From NCBI GenBank assembly GCA_030770425.1, contig JASJFT010000133.1:61522-125521 (forward strand): 64,000 bases of DNA. The letters are read 5' to 3'. The stretch is from Darksidea phi. Its lineage: Eukaryota; Ascomycota; Dothideomycetes; Pleosporales; Lentitheciaceae. Both the position numbers and the translations under genes were made by a program. Of the stretch, positions 43,518 through 54,162 are shown piece after piece (within the stretch, counting starts at the first letter, position 1; each line of letters begins with the position of its first letter). The notes beneath the pieces were generated by a model, which did no database searches, was not told the origin of the DNA, and worked only from the letters and a program-made list of their open reading frames with translations.

Positions 43518-44785
43518 GTTCTCGCACCACTATCCAACTTCTTTCTGAGGGCAGATATGCGTTCCCTCCTTACTGCCAGCACGAGAGATCTCGAACTTGA
43601 AGGGCGAGGGTGAGATTCGATGCTGTGAAAGATTGTTCGTGGTCTCCGAAGTCGTAATTGCTGAAGCCGATTGCTTCCACGGTTCGGGCAGCTGGTCGTG
43701 TGGGAAGCGCCATTTACGAAGGTTGGAACTATCGGCTACGGAAGGTTCGGATGGCCAGTATCGTCACCGCCCCCTGGCGGAGGTGGATGGAGATAATGGC
43801 TAGTCTTTTGTAGGATGGCGGGATCATTCATCTCCGGCAGCCATCCGTCCCGACGATTTCTTGCGACAGTATCGCTGGCATACAGGGCTTATTGTGCGTA
43901 CAAGTTGCGGCTTGCAGAGTCCCGTCCCATATCTAGCGCCAAGAGGTTGAGTAGCACATTGTTCGAGTCGTCATAAGCAGGGTGGCGGAAGTGCATCTAG
44001 CGGTTTTGTATTGCTCGGTGAAAGATTCATAATATACAGCGATACATGCTGAATGCCTTCTAAAAGTTTTTATTATGGCGGGTGAAGATTCGATCAGAGT
44101 TGTGCAGCGAGCCGGATCAACTTCGAATGGGCGCTTCGTCTGCCGACGTTTTGACATAAGTCAACCTTGAATATCGGCCTCAAAGACAGAAACACACAAC
44201 AATACATCCTAATAAATAGCTATTAAAATCAATACTCTTGACAGCCTTATGGCCGGTACGAGTAGGCCGTCCCTGCTGTTGGTGGCAAAATCTCATCACT
44301 ATGCTGCCAGTGTTCCGATTGAATGGCTCAGTGAGGCCTTCGGACTGGCTCGGGGAGGTTGGCAACGACCACCCCGAGCCGGAAAGTTCGTCAAACTCGG
44401 TCATTACGCTGACGTCATGCAACTCACAACATCGCTCTCTCGGCGGCGAAGGGATGATTACCGAGCAGCATCTCTTAATAAGTACATATTAGGTTTGGAT
44501 TTCTCGAAGACGGTAAGACGAAGATCAGGCCGACACTTCTCGGATGAATGGGGTATCGGCTAAATATATTTCCGATGCGTAAGCGCCAGGCTTACTCGTA
44601 TGCTTCCAGCCAGCCAGCGTCTACCTCAGCCCCGCGTGATAATTCTGCCTTGCCAAGCTGGGGATGTGCTGGATGCCTCTGCGCTGTTGGCATAGAACTT
44701 TGCCTGATACCGTCCCTATATTCATCCTATCTCCTGGGAAGTCCACACTTCGTTACACGTACTTCGACCTTTCGGCGCCAAGACG
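43518..44785. other. Gene-free stretch and NLR promoter
   Basis: A plus-strand 104-codon frame at 44249-44563 begins MAGTSRPSLLL and lies about 540 nt upstream of the NLR. A similar short start (MAGVVRPPSLL) is found upstream of the second NLR at 56766. No other feature. Confidence 0.4.
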
Positions 44786-47700
44786 ATGGCCGAAGCGCTA
44801 GCGGTAGTCGGCATCGTCGCCAACATTATTCAACTGGTCGACTTCGGCACCCGGGTCCTAAAGCGGCTTGACCAGTATCAGTCTACGATCACGGAGGTCC
44901 CGGAAGCGTTCCGTCATGTTAAATCCGAGCTGCCTGTATTACTAGACGCCCTCCGCCAGACGAAAGTCGCGATTGATGCCGGACGTTTACAAGATGAAAG
45001 CAAAAGGGCACTCCTCCCAGCCGTGGAAGGGTGCAGTGTGCAGATAAAGGCGCTAGACGAAGTAATTGAGAAAGCGCTTCCCGCATTAGGTGATTCTTGG
45101 GCTAGAAAAGGTAGGAAGGCTTTACGGAGCCTTCGGTATGACGCGAAGGTAGAGAAGATAACAGGAGTAATCCGAGGCTATGTCCAGACGCTTACATATC
45201 ATGCCGCCGCTTCATCGAAAGCTTCAGCAGGTAAAAATTCTTTCGCGTCCCAAGTAGCTTCAAATCACTGACCCGCAATCTTTAGGCCACCTTCCACCCC
45301 CTCCTACCCCCTCCTTAACGGTCCCCTTCCGGCGCGACGATGACTTCGTCAGTCGCGACAGCCTCACCAAAATACGCCAGATCTGCGCTCGGCCTGCAGC
45401 GCGTGCGGCGCTCGTTGGCCTCGGCGGCGTTGGGTGAGCACTGCACCTCGCAGCCGCAGAATCAACACTTACTTCCTGCACAGAAAATCTCAGATAGCCA
45501 TCGAGTATGCCTACCAGATACGGGACGAATCGCCGGATATATGGGTATTCTGGGTGCACGGGGGAACGCAGGCGAGATTCGAGGAGGGATACCGCAGAAT
45601 CGCGGAAGCGACGAGAATGGAGGGCTGGGACGACCCAAAGGCGGACGTTCTGCGGCTCGTCCGCAGCTGGCTGTGCGACGAGTCGAACGGGCGGTGGGTG
45701 ATGATCGTTGACAATGCCGATGATGCGAGCGTCTTTTTCCGCGACATATCGCAAAGCCGCGCGGCAGACAGCTTAGATCACACGGCGGAGCTACTTTCAG
45801 ACTTCCTACCACAATCGCCAAACGGATCGATTCTTGTTACCTCTCGCAGCCAAGATGTAGCGTACAAGCTTACAGGCACCTATTCTAGCGTTATTGAGGT
45901 CAAGCCAATGGATACGGGCGATGCGCTGGTTCTTCTCCAGAAGAAGCTCGGCTTTATCGCTAATGAGGACGAAGCTACGGAACTAATACACGCCCTCGAC
46001 TCTATGCCCCTCGCTCTTACGCAGGCGGCGGCTTTCATCAAGCAGAGAGAGCCGCGCATGAGCGTGTCGAGATATGTAAAGGAAGTCCGCAGAAGCGACG
46101 ATGACCGAGTACGGTTACTAAAGAAGGACGTGGGAGACAGTCGCAGAGACGGCCGGGCATCTAACTCGATCATTGCGACTTGGCAGATCTCGTTTGAACA
46201 TATCCGGACAAGCACGCCGACAGCCGCTCGGCTGCTAGCGCTGATGAGCCTGTTCGACCGACAGGGGATTCCCGAATCGCTTCTTCGCGATCAATATGGG
46301 GGGGACGAGAATGTGGAGGCTGACTTCGACGACGATATCTACACGCTGACCAGCTTTTCTCTAGTCGAGATGAGCGCAGACGGAAGCGAGTTTGAGATGC
46401 ACCGGCTGGTGCAGTTCTCGACGAAGAAGTGGCTGGATCTGTACAATGAGCTGGAGCTGTGGCAGGCGACGTATGCAGCGCTCATGGAAGATATCTACCC
46501 GATTGCTGAGCCAGAGAACTGGCCAGTGTGCCAGGCGCTTTTTCCGCATGCTCAAGCCGTAGTGAACAACCGGCCAAAGAATGCAAAAGCGTTAGAAGCA
46601 TGGGCATCAGTGCTCTACAAAGCGGCATGGTATGCGAGCGAGATGGGGCAGTATAGTAAGGCGCACAAGATGGATTCTACCGCTCTCCAAGTTAGGGAGA
46701 CTATTTTAGGAGCAGAACACCCAGACACGCTCAGCAGCCTCAATAACCTTGGACTAGTCTTGAGCCAGCAGGGCAAGTATAGTGACGCAGAGATGATGCA
46801 TCAACGAGTGCTGGAAGCGAGGAAGCGAGTGCTTGGCTCGGACCATCCCTCTACGCTGACTAGTATGTCCAACCTAGTGTTGACGTACTGTGACCAAGGC
46901 CGGTGGAAGGATGCCGAAGAGCTAGGGGTACAAGTAACAGAGGCTCGCAAGATGAAGCTCGGAGCGGACCACCCCGACACGCTGACTAGTATGGCCAACC
47001 TAGCGTCAACATACTGGGGCCAAGGCCGGTGGAAAGATGCCGAAGAGCTGGACGTGCAAGTATTAGAGACTCGCAAGATGAAGCTCGGAGCGGACCATCC
47101 CGACACGCTGACTAGTATGGCCAACCTAGCGTCAACATACTGGGACCAAGGCCGGTGGAAAGGTGCCGAAGAGCTGGATGTGCAAGTAATGGAGATACGC
47201 AAGACGAAGCTCGGAGCGGACCATCCCGACACGCTGAATAGTATGGCCAACCTAGCGTCAACATACTGGAACCAAGGCCGGTGGAAGGATGCCGAAGAGC
47301 TGGAAGTACAAGTATTAGAGATACGTAAGATGAAGCTCGGAGCGGACCATCCCGACACGCTGACTAGCATGGCCAACCTAGCGTCAACATACTCGAACCA
47401 AGGCCGGTGGAAGGATGCCGAAGAGCTGGAAGTACAAGTATTGGAGATAATTAAGATGAAGCTTGGAGCGGACCATCCCGACACGCTGACTAGCATGGCC
47501 AACCTAGCGGCAACATACTCGAACCAAGGCCGGTGGAAGGATGCCGAAGAGCTGGAAGTACAAGTATTGGAGATAAGTAAGATGAAGCTTGGAGCGGACC
47601 ATCCCGACACGCTGACTAGTATGAACAATCTTGCCTTCACGTGGAAAAGTCAGGGTCGCGATGCGGAAGCTATAAACCTCATGAGCGAATGTGTGCGGCT

Positions 47701-47812
47701 ACGCCGCCATAAATTAGGTGCTAGTCATCCAGATTACATATCTTCCTCAGATGCGTTGGCTGAATGGGAAGCAGAGCAAGTGGATGTTGGCTGCCTAACC
47801 TTAGATAGCTGA
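44786..47812 (+). CDS. NLR (STAND) protein: SesA-type domain, NB-ARC, TPR array
   Basis: This is a 973-residue fungal NOD-like receptor of the kind used in non-self recognition and programmed cell death. Exon 1 (44786-45230) encodes the N-terminal SesA-type signalling domain (MAEALAVVGIVANIIQLVDF). A 55-nt intron (45231-45285, phase 1) and a 50-nt intron (45434-45483, phase 2) follow. The second interrupts the Walker A motif GLGGVGKS (about 193-200) inside a glycine codon. Walker B is WVMIVDNADD (269-278), the sensor segment is SILVTSRSQD, GLPLA is SMPLALTQAAAF, and an MHD-like EMHRLVQFS lies near 502. From about residue 609 there are eight 42-residue TPR/kinesin-light-chain-like repeats, of which units 3-7 are nearly identical. 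No stop or frameshift is seen, so it is probably functional. Ligand unknown. Confidence 0.9.
46714..47640 (+). repeat. TPR-coding tandem array, 126-nt unit
   Basis: About seven to eight units in frame with the NLR. The central five share most bases, including ctcggagcggaccatcccga and gccaacctagcgtcaacata. Confidence 0.92.
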
Positions 47813-48424
47813 TAATGGCTCGATTAGTCGCCTAACATGAATTTCATTGTAGGAAAGATGTGCGCGAAGTAGATGTCAGAGCTATAATTTTTAACTTGTA
47901 CGTACTACGATAGTCGGCAGTTTAGGAAATTGCTATTAGTGCGATAATGGTATCGGAAAGGTACTTTGGGACATAGTATCCTAGAATTGATCTGTCAGTA
48001 TGATGGCGTCGGCTAAGGTAGCATGGTGCCACCAATAGCACGGAGGATGGCCGACCCGTACCGACTATAACCGTGCCGAGATATACTGAATTCGATGGGA
48101 GTGTGGGAAGAAAAGGGTTGAGGGAAGACTGAGCTAAACTAATAAGGTAAAGGCCGTGCCAAGAGCTACAAGGGGCTTGCGGGGCAAAAGCCCAGCAGCC
48201 TGCATGCGGACTACATTATCGGACAGTACTGCGACTAGTGAACGAAGATAGAGGGAGCTCACTTTCTTACAAGCATCCCCAGCGCGCTTGCTGTCATTGT
48301 CTACACCTGTACATATACCCTAAAGTGTCCTACGTCTAGGAGATTGCTAGATTTCCGGGTGTCGCTGGGAGTAGGCTCCAGGGGCCAAGATCGAAAGCTA
48401 TCAGAGCTTCTTCATGCCCCACGA
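47813..48424. other. Gene-free stretch
   Basis: 3' flanks of the NLR and of the APH pseudogene. No other feature. Confidence 0.45.
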
Positions 48425-49569
48425 CCTAGAACGAAACCATCCCGTTAATCATAACAATCGTGACGGTCCAGAATGAGGGGCAAATACTTGGCCTCCCATT
48501 CTTGACCAATCTGTGAAGTCTAGCGAGCATTGCAATACTCCCAGCATGCTGGATACCATCCAGATTAATGCCAATCAATAACTGCAACAACGCGGGGATT
48601 GGACCCCAAAGACATAATGATGTTGCTACGGTGAAGGTCCGCGTGCGTAAATACAACTGGGACATCTTCCGGAAGGAAGGAGCGGTACGGATGTGGTGGC
48701 CTATCTTGAACACCTTTGTATAGGCCATATGAAGAAGCGAAACAGTGGTGAAACTCAGACGTTCGAGAAGATTCTGGTGGTTGGAGAGTAGGTACTTGTA
48801 AAAATGACGTCCAATAGCGGTTGCTTGCCAACATGACCTGGGAGTATAGTTAGTAAGATATAGTATAATACTGCATATATGTTCGAGGACTAATGATCAG
48901 TAATATGAGGTTAAGAAGTAAAGCCGCGCTTAATACAGTAGTACACGCAAGCATTGACTTACCAATCAAATGGGATATAGAATCATGCTTGAGACTGCGC
49001 CATGCATCTATCATATGACGTAGTTGTTGGCATATAGCCAGCCTATCATCTTCAATCAATGTCTCCCAGCTCTTCTCAAGGGTAACGCCGTCGATTAGCT
49101 CCATATAGATAAATACCTGCCCATCGTGTTTACACCATCCATATACTTTAGGAACAGGTACAGCTTGGGAAGGTGTTCTGCGTACAAGCAAGAGGTATTG
49201 ACCCTCGGCTACCGTCACCTTTGTGCCGTATTTCCCCGACAGACCCATACTGGGGAAACATACAGGCGGGGGTCGAGTTCTAAGTGTCGCTCTATGGTTC
49301 GTGGATCGACTCGCAACTTCTCTTACTTCAATCGGGAATGGTAGAGATATTGCTGCGTTAAGTTTCTGGAAAAAGGAGGAGTCGTGGAATACGACCTCTT
49401 CGCCGTTACGGGATAGGCACAAGCCCAGCCGCATTCGAGACGGCCGAGAGCCCCCCACGCTTGATCTGGTTGTTCCTGAGGTGCCATTATTGTGATACGC
49501 GAAGACCCTATGGACTTTCCAGAACTGTGTTGGGCAAGTAAGATGTAGGAGAGGAAATAGAACGGTCAA
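48425..49569 (-). pseudogene. APH-family phosphotransferase gene, broken
   Basis: The N-lobe frame includes KYGTKVTVAEGQYLLLVRRT, VPVPKVYGWCKHDGQVFIYM and ELIDGVTLEKSWETL. A GTAAGT donor next to SHLIG starts an intron of roughly 130 nt ending in CCCAG, after which HVGKQPLLDVIFTS follows. A one-base frame change then occurs before EFHHCFASSY. The catalytic loop FTHADLHRSNIIM and AVIDWH (metal Asp) are intact, but a TAA (48565-48567) follows IDWH where the family has Gln. Further stops break the C-terminal part (WEYCNAR, EWEAKYLPLILDRHDCYD). A clear pseudogene of the fungal aminoglycoside-phosphotransferase-like family. Confidence 0.75.
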
Positions 49570-51298
49570 GTGTTGGAAGCTAAGCAGTTTTCGCGCTAAG
49601 CGTTGCTGAATAATCTATCGGTCCCACTGCTTTGACTCGGAAAAAAAAGGAATACAGTGCAACGGCCTCTGTAGGTCGTCATACATCCTTCGTATCGGAT
49701 CGTTCGACGTGTTCATTCCGACATCACCACCGAGGTCTGTGGAGCAAGGACAGCCGCAAAGGGCAGAGCGCAGAGACACATCCACTAAACAGGGGATGAT
49801 GCACGACACAGGCGGGACGAGCCGAGACCAAGGGCCGAGTAACTTGTGCACATACCCGAGCTTAGTAGAGGAGAGAGCGCCCTGCTAGTACAACTAAAAC
49901 CGGAGAAGATCGCATCCTCCTTCGCTGCAAGACGCAAACTCCGAACCCGACATTTAGCCGCCTCCCGTCTCGACACAACCTCTGAGTCATTCTGAAACAA
50001 GCCATGATTAGTCACTGCAGCCATCAAGTAACTATATTGAACAGACGCAGATCCTTCGGCAAGTGGGGATCGGAGATGCGTAACGAAGCCGAACGCTTGG
50101 AGATGACTGTAGGTACGGCGGATGCGACAGTTGAGGATGAGCGAACCAGGCAAATGTACATAGCGTTAATGGAGGATCAGCTTAATCGGACAGCCACATT
50201 GGCTCCATGCATACGTCTTCGTGTTGCTACCTCAGCCAGAGCATCCCAACTTCTGAACAGTGATCAATCGGCGCGACACCATCGCCATCGTCTTAAGAAG
50301 CCGCCTCTCGTATACTCTACTAACATTACTCCTTTTCAACTCGACTCTACCCCACATTCGGCACGTTCGGCACACTCGTCCAGTACTAGCGTAGTGAAGG
50401 CGTTCGTGTGCCACCAGCCAGACTTAAGTAGCAAATATTTAACACGTAATTCCGCACCTAGACATCTTGTCGCTTGATCTAGAATATGCTCGAAGCTTCG
50501 TTATGGCAAATTGGCAAGCTAATATCCCTCAGCACGTAGCGAGAAGTACTCTATAGCGAGAAAATTACGGGTACTTAGACTTTAAAGTAGTAGACTTTTA
50601 TCCATATCTAGATATCTGTGCTACACTGTTTAGGGTGTATGCCAGGGTCTTTCTCTACCTCTCTAGCGCCGCTTCTAGTAAAATTACTAATCTTGTTGTC
50701 GCCGTTGCGTCTTAAAAGTGGGGGTCTTTTTTAATCGCGTGGCACGACTCCTCTACCCCAGCTCTAAAACTAGCTGCTTATTACTCTTAGAGGTATAATA
50801 ATGCAGTATCAGTACCTTGTAGTCTGACTAGCACGCTGATAGGTCCTTATCAGCCCTGTGACGGGTGTTTAATGATGAATCATATAACGTCGCCACGTCG
50901 ATCGGTACTTTCCCACCCTAAGCGAATTACCCTAGTCATCCCGCCTAGAGGATTCTAAGCTCTATCCCTTGGTAGCCCTCGGATATTACCACGGGCTTCG
51001 GAGACATATATGGAGCTAACCATATCTGGTCTAGATGATGATGTCACCTGACGCACGGCTCTAGGCAGAATGGTACTGCAGCCTATATATTCAGCACCGT
51101 CCCATCCCAAAGCTGGGTCTTGATTCCTTTCTTCTTCTACCAATACCTCTAAACTTGCTACTCAAGTCGAACAACGCCTTCACACCCGACTCCCAAGACC
51201 GATCAGACAGACACCTCGGCACGTACGAACTTCCAACTACGATCCTCAATATTTGAATCATTATCACAGCGAGGATATTGTGCAAGTCAAACTCCGGG
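49570..51298. other. 1.7-kb stretch without a supported gene
   Basis: A plus frame at 50004-50477 and overlapping minus frames have no recognisable content. From about 50480 to 50880 the sequence is TA-rich with many tagta/ctaata words, suggesting an eroded repeat. Confidence 0.4.
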
Positions 51299-51820
51299 AT
51301 GACGTCGGACAGCAATGCGCACAGCAATGTGGAGGAGGATGAGGAATTTTGGAAGAGGTGGTGTTCAAATACATACGAGCGCAAATTGGTAAAGCCCATG
51401 AAGAAGCCTCTCACAGCACCTTTGGATCTGGCGATTAGCGATTCCGATGTGGAAAAGCTCAAAGCTGGTTTCAGACCCCAAAGCCTGGACGATAAATACG
51501 CTTGGCTAATTGAGGACGAAAATGGCAACATATCTATCCACATTATTCGACACTTTGTACAAGAGGAGGTCTACATACTTCACATTGCCCCAAAATCAAG
51601 TAACGACAATGGCGCGAGTGCAAAGATCCACAGCATTACCTGGGAAGGAGATCTGAATGGTATACAAAACGATGTAGAGCAGGCCAAGAAGAACGTTGTG
51701 ATTCTAGCTAGAGTCATTCTCAAATGCGACTTTGAGACGCTCCCCCACTATGGACCTGGAACAATTCAGTATCGTAAAGATGGGACGCGGAATAGATACA
51801 AGACCATCTCACAAGCTTAG
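51299..51820 (+). CDS. Hypothetical protein, about 173 aa
   Basis: It starts at MTSDSNAHSNVEEDEEFWKR (a Met seven codons further upstream is possible). Internal segments are YAWLIEDENGNISIHIIRHF and KIHSITWEGDLNGIQNDVEQ. The composition and uninterrupted frame look coding, and it resembles small uncharacterised proteins found in several ascomycete accessory regions. No signal peptide, membrane segment or known domain. It lies between the two NLRs; any role in that system is speculation. Confidence 0.55.
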   Translation: MTSDSNAHSNVEEDEEFWKRWCSNTYERKLVKPMKKPLTAPLDLAISDSDVEKLKAGFRPQSLDDKYAWLIEDENGNISIHIIRHFVQEEVYILHIAPKSSNDNGASAKIHSITWEGDLNGIQNDVEQAKKNVVILARVILKCDFETLPHYGPGTIQYRKDGTRNRYKTISQA

Positions 51821-52395
51821 AGGGGTCATCATATTGTTGGGTTATTTCTCGGTATCTGTACTTAATACTACCTAAGTACATCCAATCTTTCCTGATACAC
51901 TGTAGCCTGTTTCCACTGCCTATGATGTCATGACGATCACAATCGCCCCTGATTGCGTGATGGGGGTGTCTGAAGAATCGTACCGATGATTGTGGCGAGT
52001 GCACGCTCTCAGCTCGACACCGACAGGCTGACGCTTAGGTACAACATGCCAGGTCGGACAACTTACAGGAAGAAGCAGGGTAACACTTTAGACACTTCAA
52101 ATAGGTATTGTAGGCAAGCCAAACGCGACTTTATACCCAGAGCGTACACTTTCACATTCACTGATAACAAAGAACATATACGTGACAAGAAATAGAATCT
52201 ATATTGGAAAAGAGAGTGTTTCTATGCGTAAATGACAGTCTAAGCTACTTGAAATCTAGAAAAGGGAACCTTGGGAGCAGTTTTGTAAGATGTGCATCGT
52301 AAAACGGGCAGTCGAGGTGGTTGCGTGCTGCAATTAACAGGACCTCGGAACAGTTGGAGTTAAGCCCTAAACTTTACCGACCGAACCAAAGGTAC
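51821..52395. other. Gene-free stretch
   Basis: Converging 3' flanks. Nothing recognised. Confidence 0.45.
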
Positions 52396-52946
52396 CTAAC
52401 GCTTCTTGTCATCGTCCTCGTCCCCGTCCTCAAAGTCGTCTCTAGTCACCGTTTTAATCACCTTGTCTCTCTTGATGACGTCCCACTTGATGATGCTATC
52501 AATCAATCTTGCCCCTCACTGACCATTCCTTCTCCCCAGGTGAAGGATGCTCTTCGCCCGCATCCTTGAACGCTTGGATGGTGTCAACAAGCTTAATGCC
52601 GTTTTCTGAGATGTAGTAGACATAGACTTCAGAGGGAGATAGGGCGCCTCCTGCAAAAGAAAGAGGTATGATTAGCGAATGTCTCAGATATGGGATTTGT
52701 ACTACGATCCTTACCTTTAGCAACACTATAATCAGTCGTGGTTGAAATTCATGGATCATCGTCACCTAGCATGTTCTTGACATGCTCAATGACAGACTCG
52801 TCCCCGTCAGGATCCCTGGCCACGAAGCCTCCATCATCTTGGATCTTTGCAGGCGAGCGAAAATCCATGCGATAGACGTCGGCCAACGCAGGGGCTAGTA
52901 GGGCGAGGAAAGCAGCGAAGTAAACGATTCGAGAGTGACCGAACAT
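52396..52946 (-). pseudogene. Heat-labile-enterotoxin-like ADP-ribosyltransferase (fungal), disrupted
   Basis: The frame begins with a clear signal peptide (MFGHSRIVYFAAFLALLAPA, then LAD). The opening of an enterotoxin A-chain-like domain follows: VYRMDF (Arg-containing strand), the IQDDGGF segment and a VIEHVK helix. An in-frame TGA lies at 52749-52751. The continuation, with an STTTDYS-type segment (the STS-like strand), follows in the same frame. A 64-nt intron fits at 52651-52714. After the exon ending near 52500, a 4-nt tandem duplication (atcaatca, about 52497-52508) shifts the frame before a charged C-terminal tail ending at 52396. Family members ADP-ribosylate host proteins and are secreted. 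As written, this copy would give only a 65-residue fragment. The family call rests on short motifs. Confidence 0.6.
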
Positions 52947-53030
52947 GTTGAGCTGATTTGCTTTGCTTGTTGCAAACTTTGAAGAGTTGTCAGGGGGAAA
53001 GATGGATACGTTTGAAGAGATAAGCTGAAG

Positions 53031-53282
53031 ATGAAGATCGCCTTTCAGACTAGCAACGACATTACCCTCATTTTCCTCAAGAACCAAGCGGATCTTCAGG
53101 AGGCTGTGGCGGGACTCAACGTACACCGCGTCGCGGGCGGCATTCTAGACGGGCACAATCTCACGCCGTCCGGGTTCGGTGGCTCAGCGACGGATCCCGC
53201 GGTTCCAGATATCATTATCCAGCCCGAGCTCGGCGTCATATACACCACTTCGAACAAGGGCCTATACAATGCATGCTTCTAA
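53031..53282 (+). pseudogene. Type I phosphodiesterase/nucleotide pyrophosphatase-like fragment
   Basis: The 83-codon frame reads DITLIFLKNQADLQEAVAGL, then ILDGHNLTPSGFGGSATDPA and VPDIIIQPELGVIYTTS. These segments match the middle of alkaline-phosphatase-fold phosphodiesterases (the VPDIIIQP...GVIYTTS stretch is characteristic). The metal-binding N-terminal part and the usual HGG-containing C-terminal part are absent, so it is a truncated remnant. It starts 85 nt from the start codon of the enterotoxin-like relic, on the opposite strand. Confidence 0.5.
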
Positions 53283-54162
53283 CGCCGTCAGTAGGCCTAA
53301 TCAGGCAACCAGCGGGCCGTCAGCAGCTTAGTAATCAGGCTGCAGTTGCTATTAACAGTCGCGTATAGTAGAATTAAGGTAGTAGTATTACTAAATATAA
53401 CCATTAGTTTTAGGAGTCGGCGTCGCACCAGCCGGATTGGTGATCCGATGTACCGACCAGGGTGGCAATCAAGCATGAGTATGCGCGCCACAATCGCCAC
53501 AAGGATGGGGATGACTTCTTACTATCGCGATGCACTGAGAAGCGTGAACGGAATGAATCTATTGGCCTCAGAGGCGTATAGGGGTCTGTGATCGTGCTGC
53601 ATGGTATAGGCCTATATATATGCATAAGAGAAGGCTCTTACTTGATCAGGCGCGAAGGCATCAACGCCACTGTAATTTTTGTATATACAAGGGCGAGAGC
53701 AGTCCAGAGTAGGCTTAAAAATTTATTGTCAAGAGACTTCAGGAAATTTCAACGCGCTGAGAAAATAAGAGTTGTTTGATCTTAAAGTACCTGTGGTGTG
53801 TCTCGCCACACCGTGCGTCTCGCGACCCCGGGATGGTCGTTACTTCGACTACTGCTATATTTCAGATTTAATCTTATCCATTAGTGTTTTTATAATTTTA
53901 TTAACTTCATGTTATCCCAGAAAGTTTTGATTGAAAGAATGCAGTTCTACGGACAGACTTCTATTTACTAATTAATAGATGATTATCAAATTATTATATT
54001 AAACAAAATGGGAGAAAAAGTTAAGATTACAGGGTACTCTTTCCAACCATCTCTCGATCTGTCCGCCGCCCGGGAAACAGAAATAGAATGCTTGTGCGGC
54101 GTTGCCTTTGTATGGGTGTATTCGTCCCTTCTGATCAACTGTCACGAAAACAGAACCTTGCC
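53283..54162. other. AT-rich gene-free stretch
   Basis: TA-rich sequence with many short stops, possibly an old repeat modified by point mutation. No terminal repeats are recognised. Confidence 0.4.

Noticed and set aside
46801..47640. 279-codon minus-strand open frame
   Set aside because: It is the antisense shadow of the TPR repeats. It stays open only because each 126-nt unit repeats the same stop-free pattern.
53283..54162. LTR or retroelement remnant
   Set aside because: AT-rich and TA-rich, but I found no matching terminal repeats, primer-binding site or pol/gag motif.
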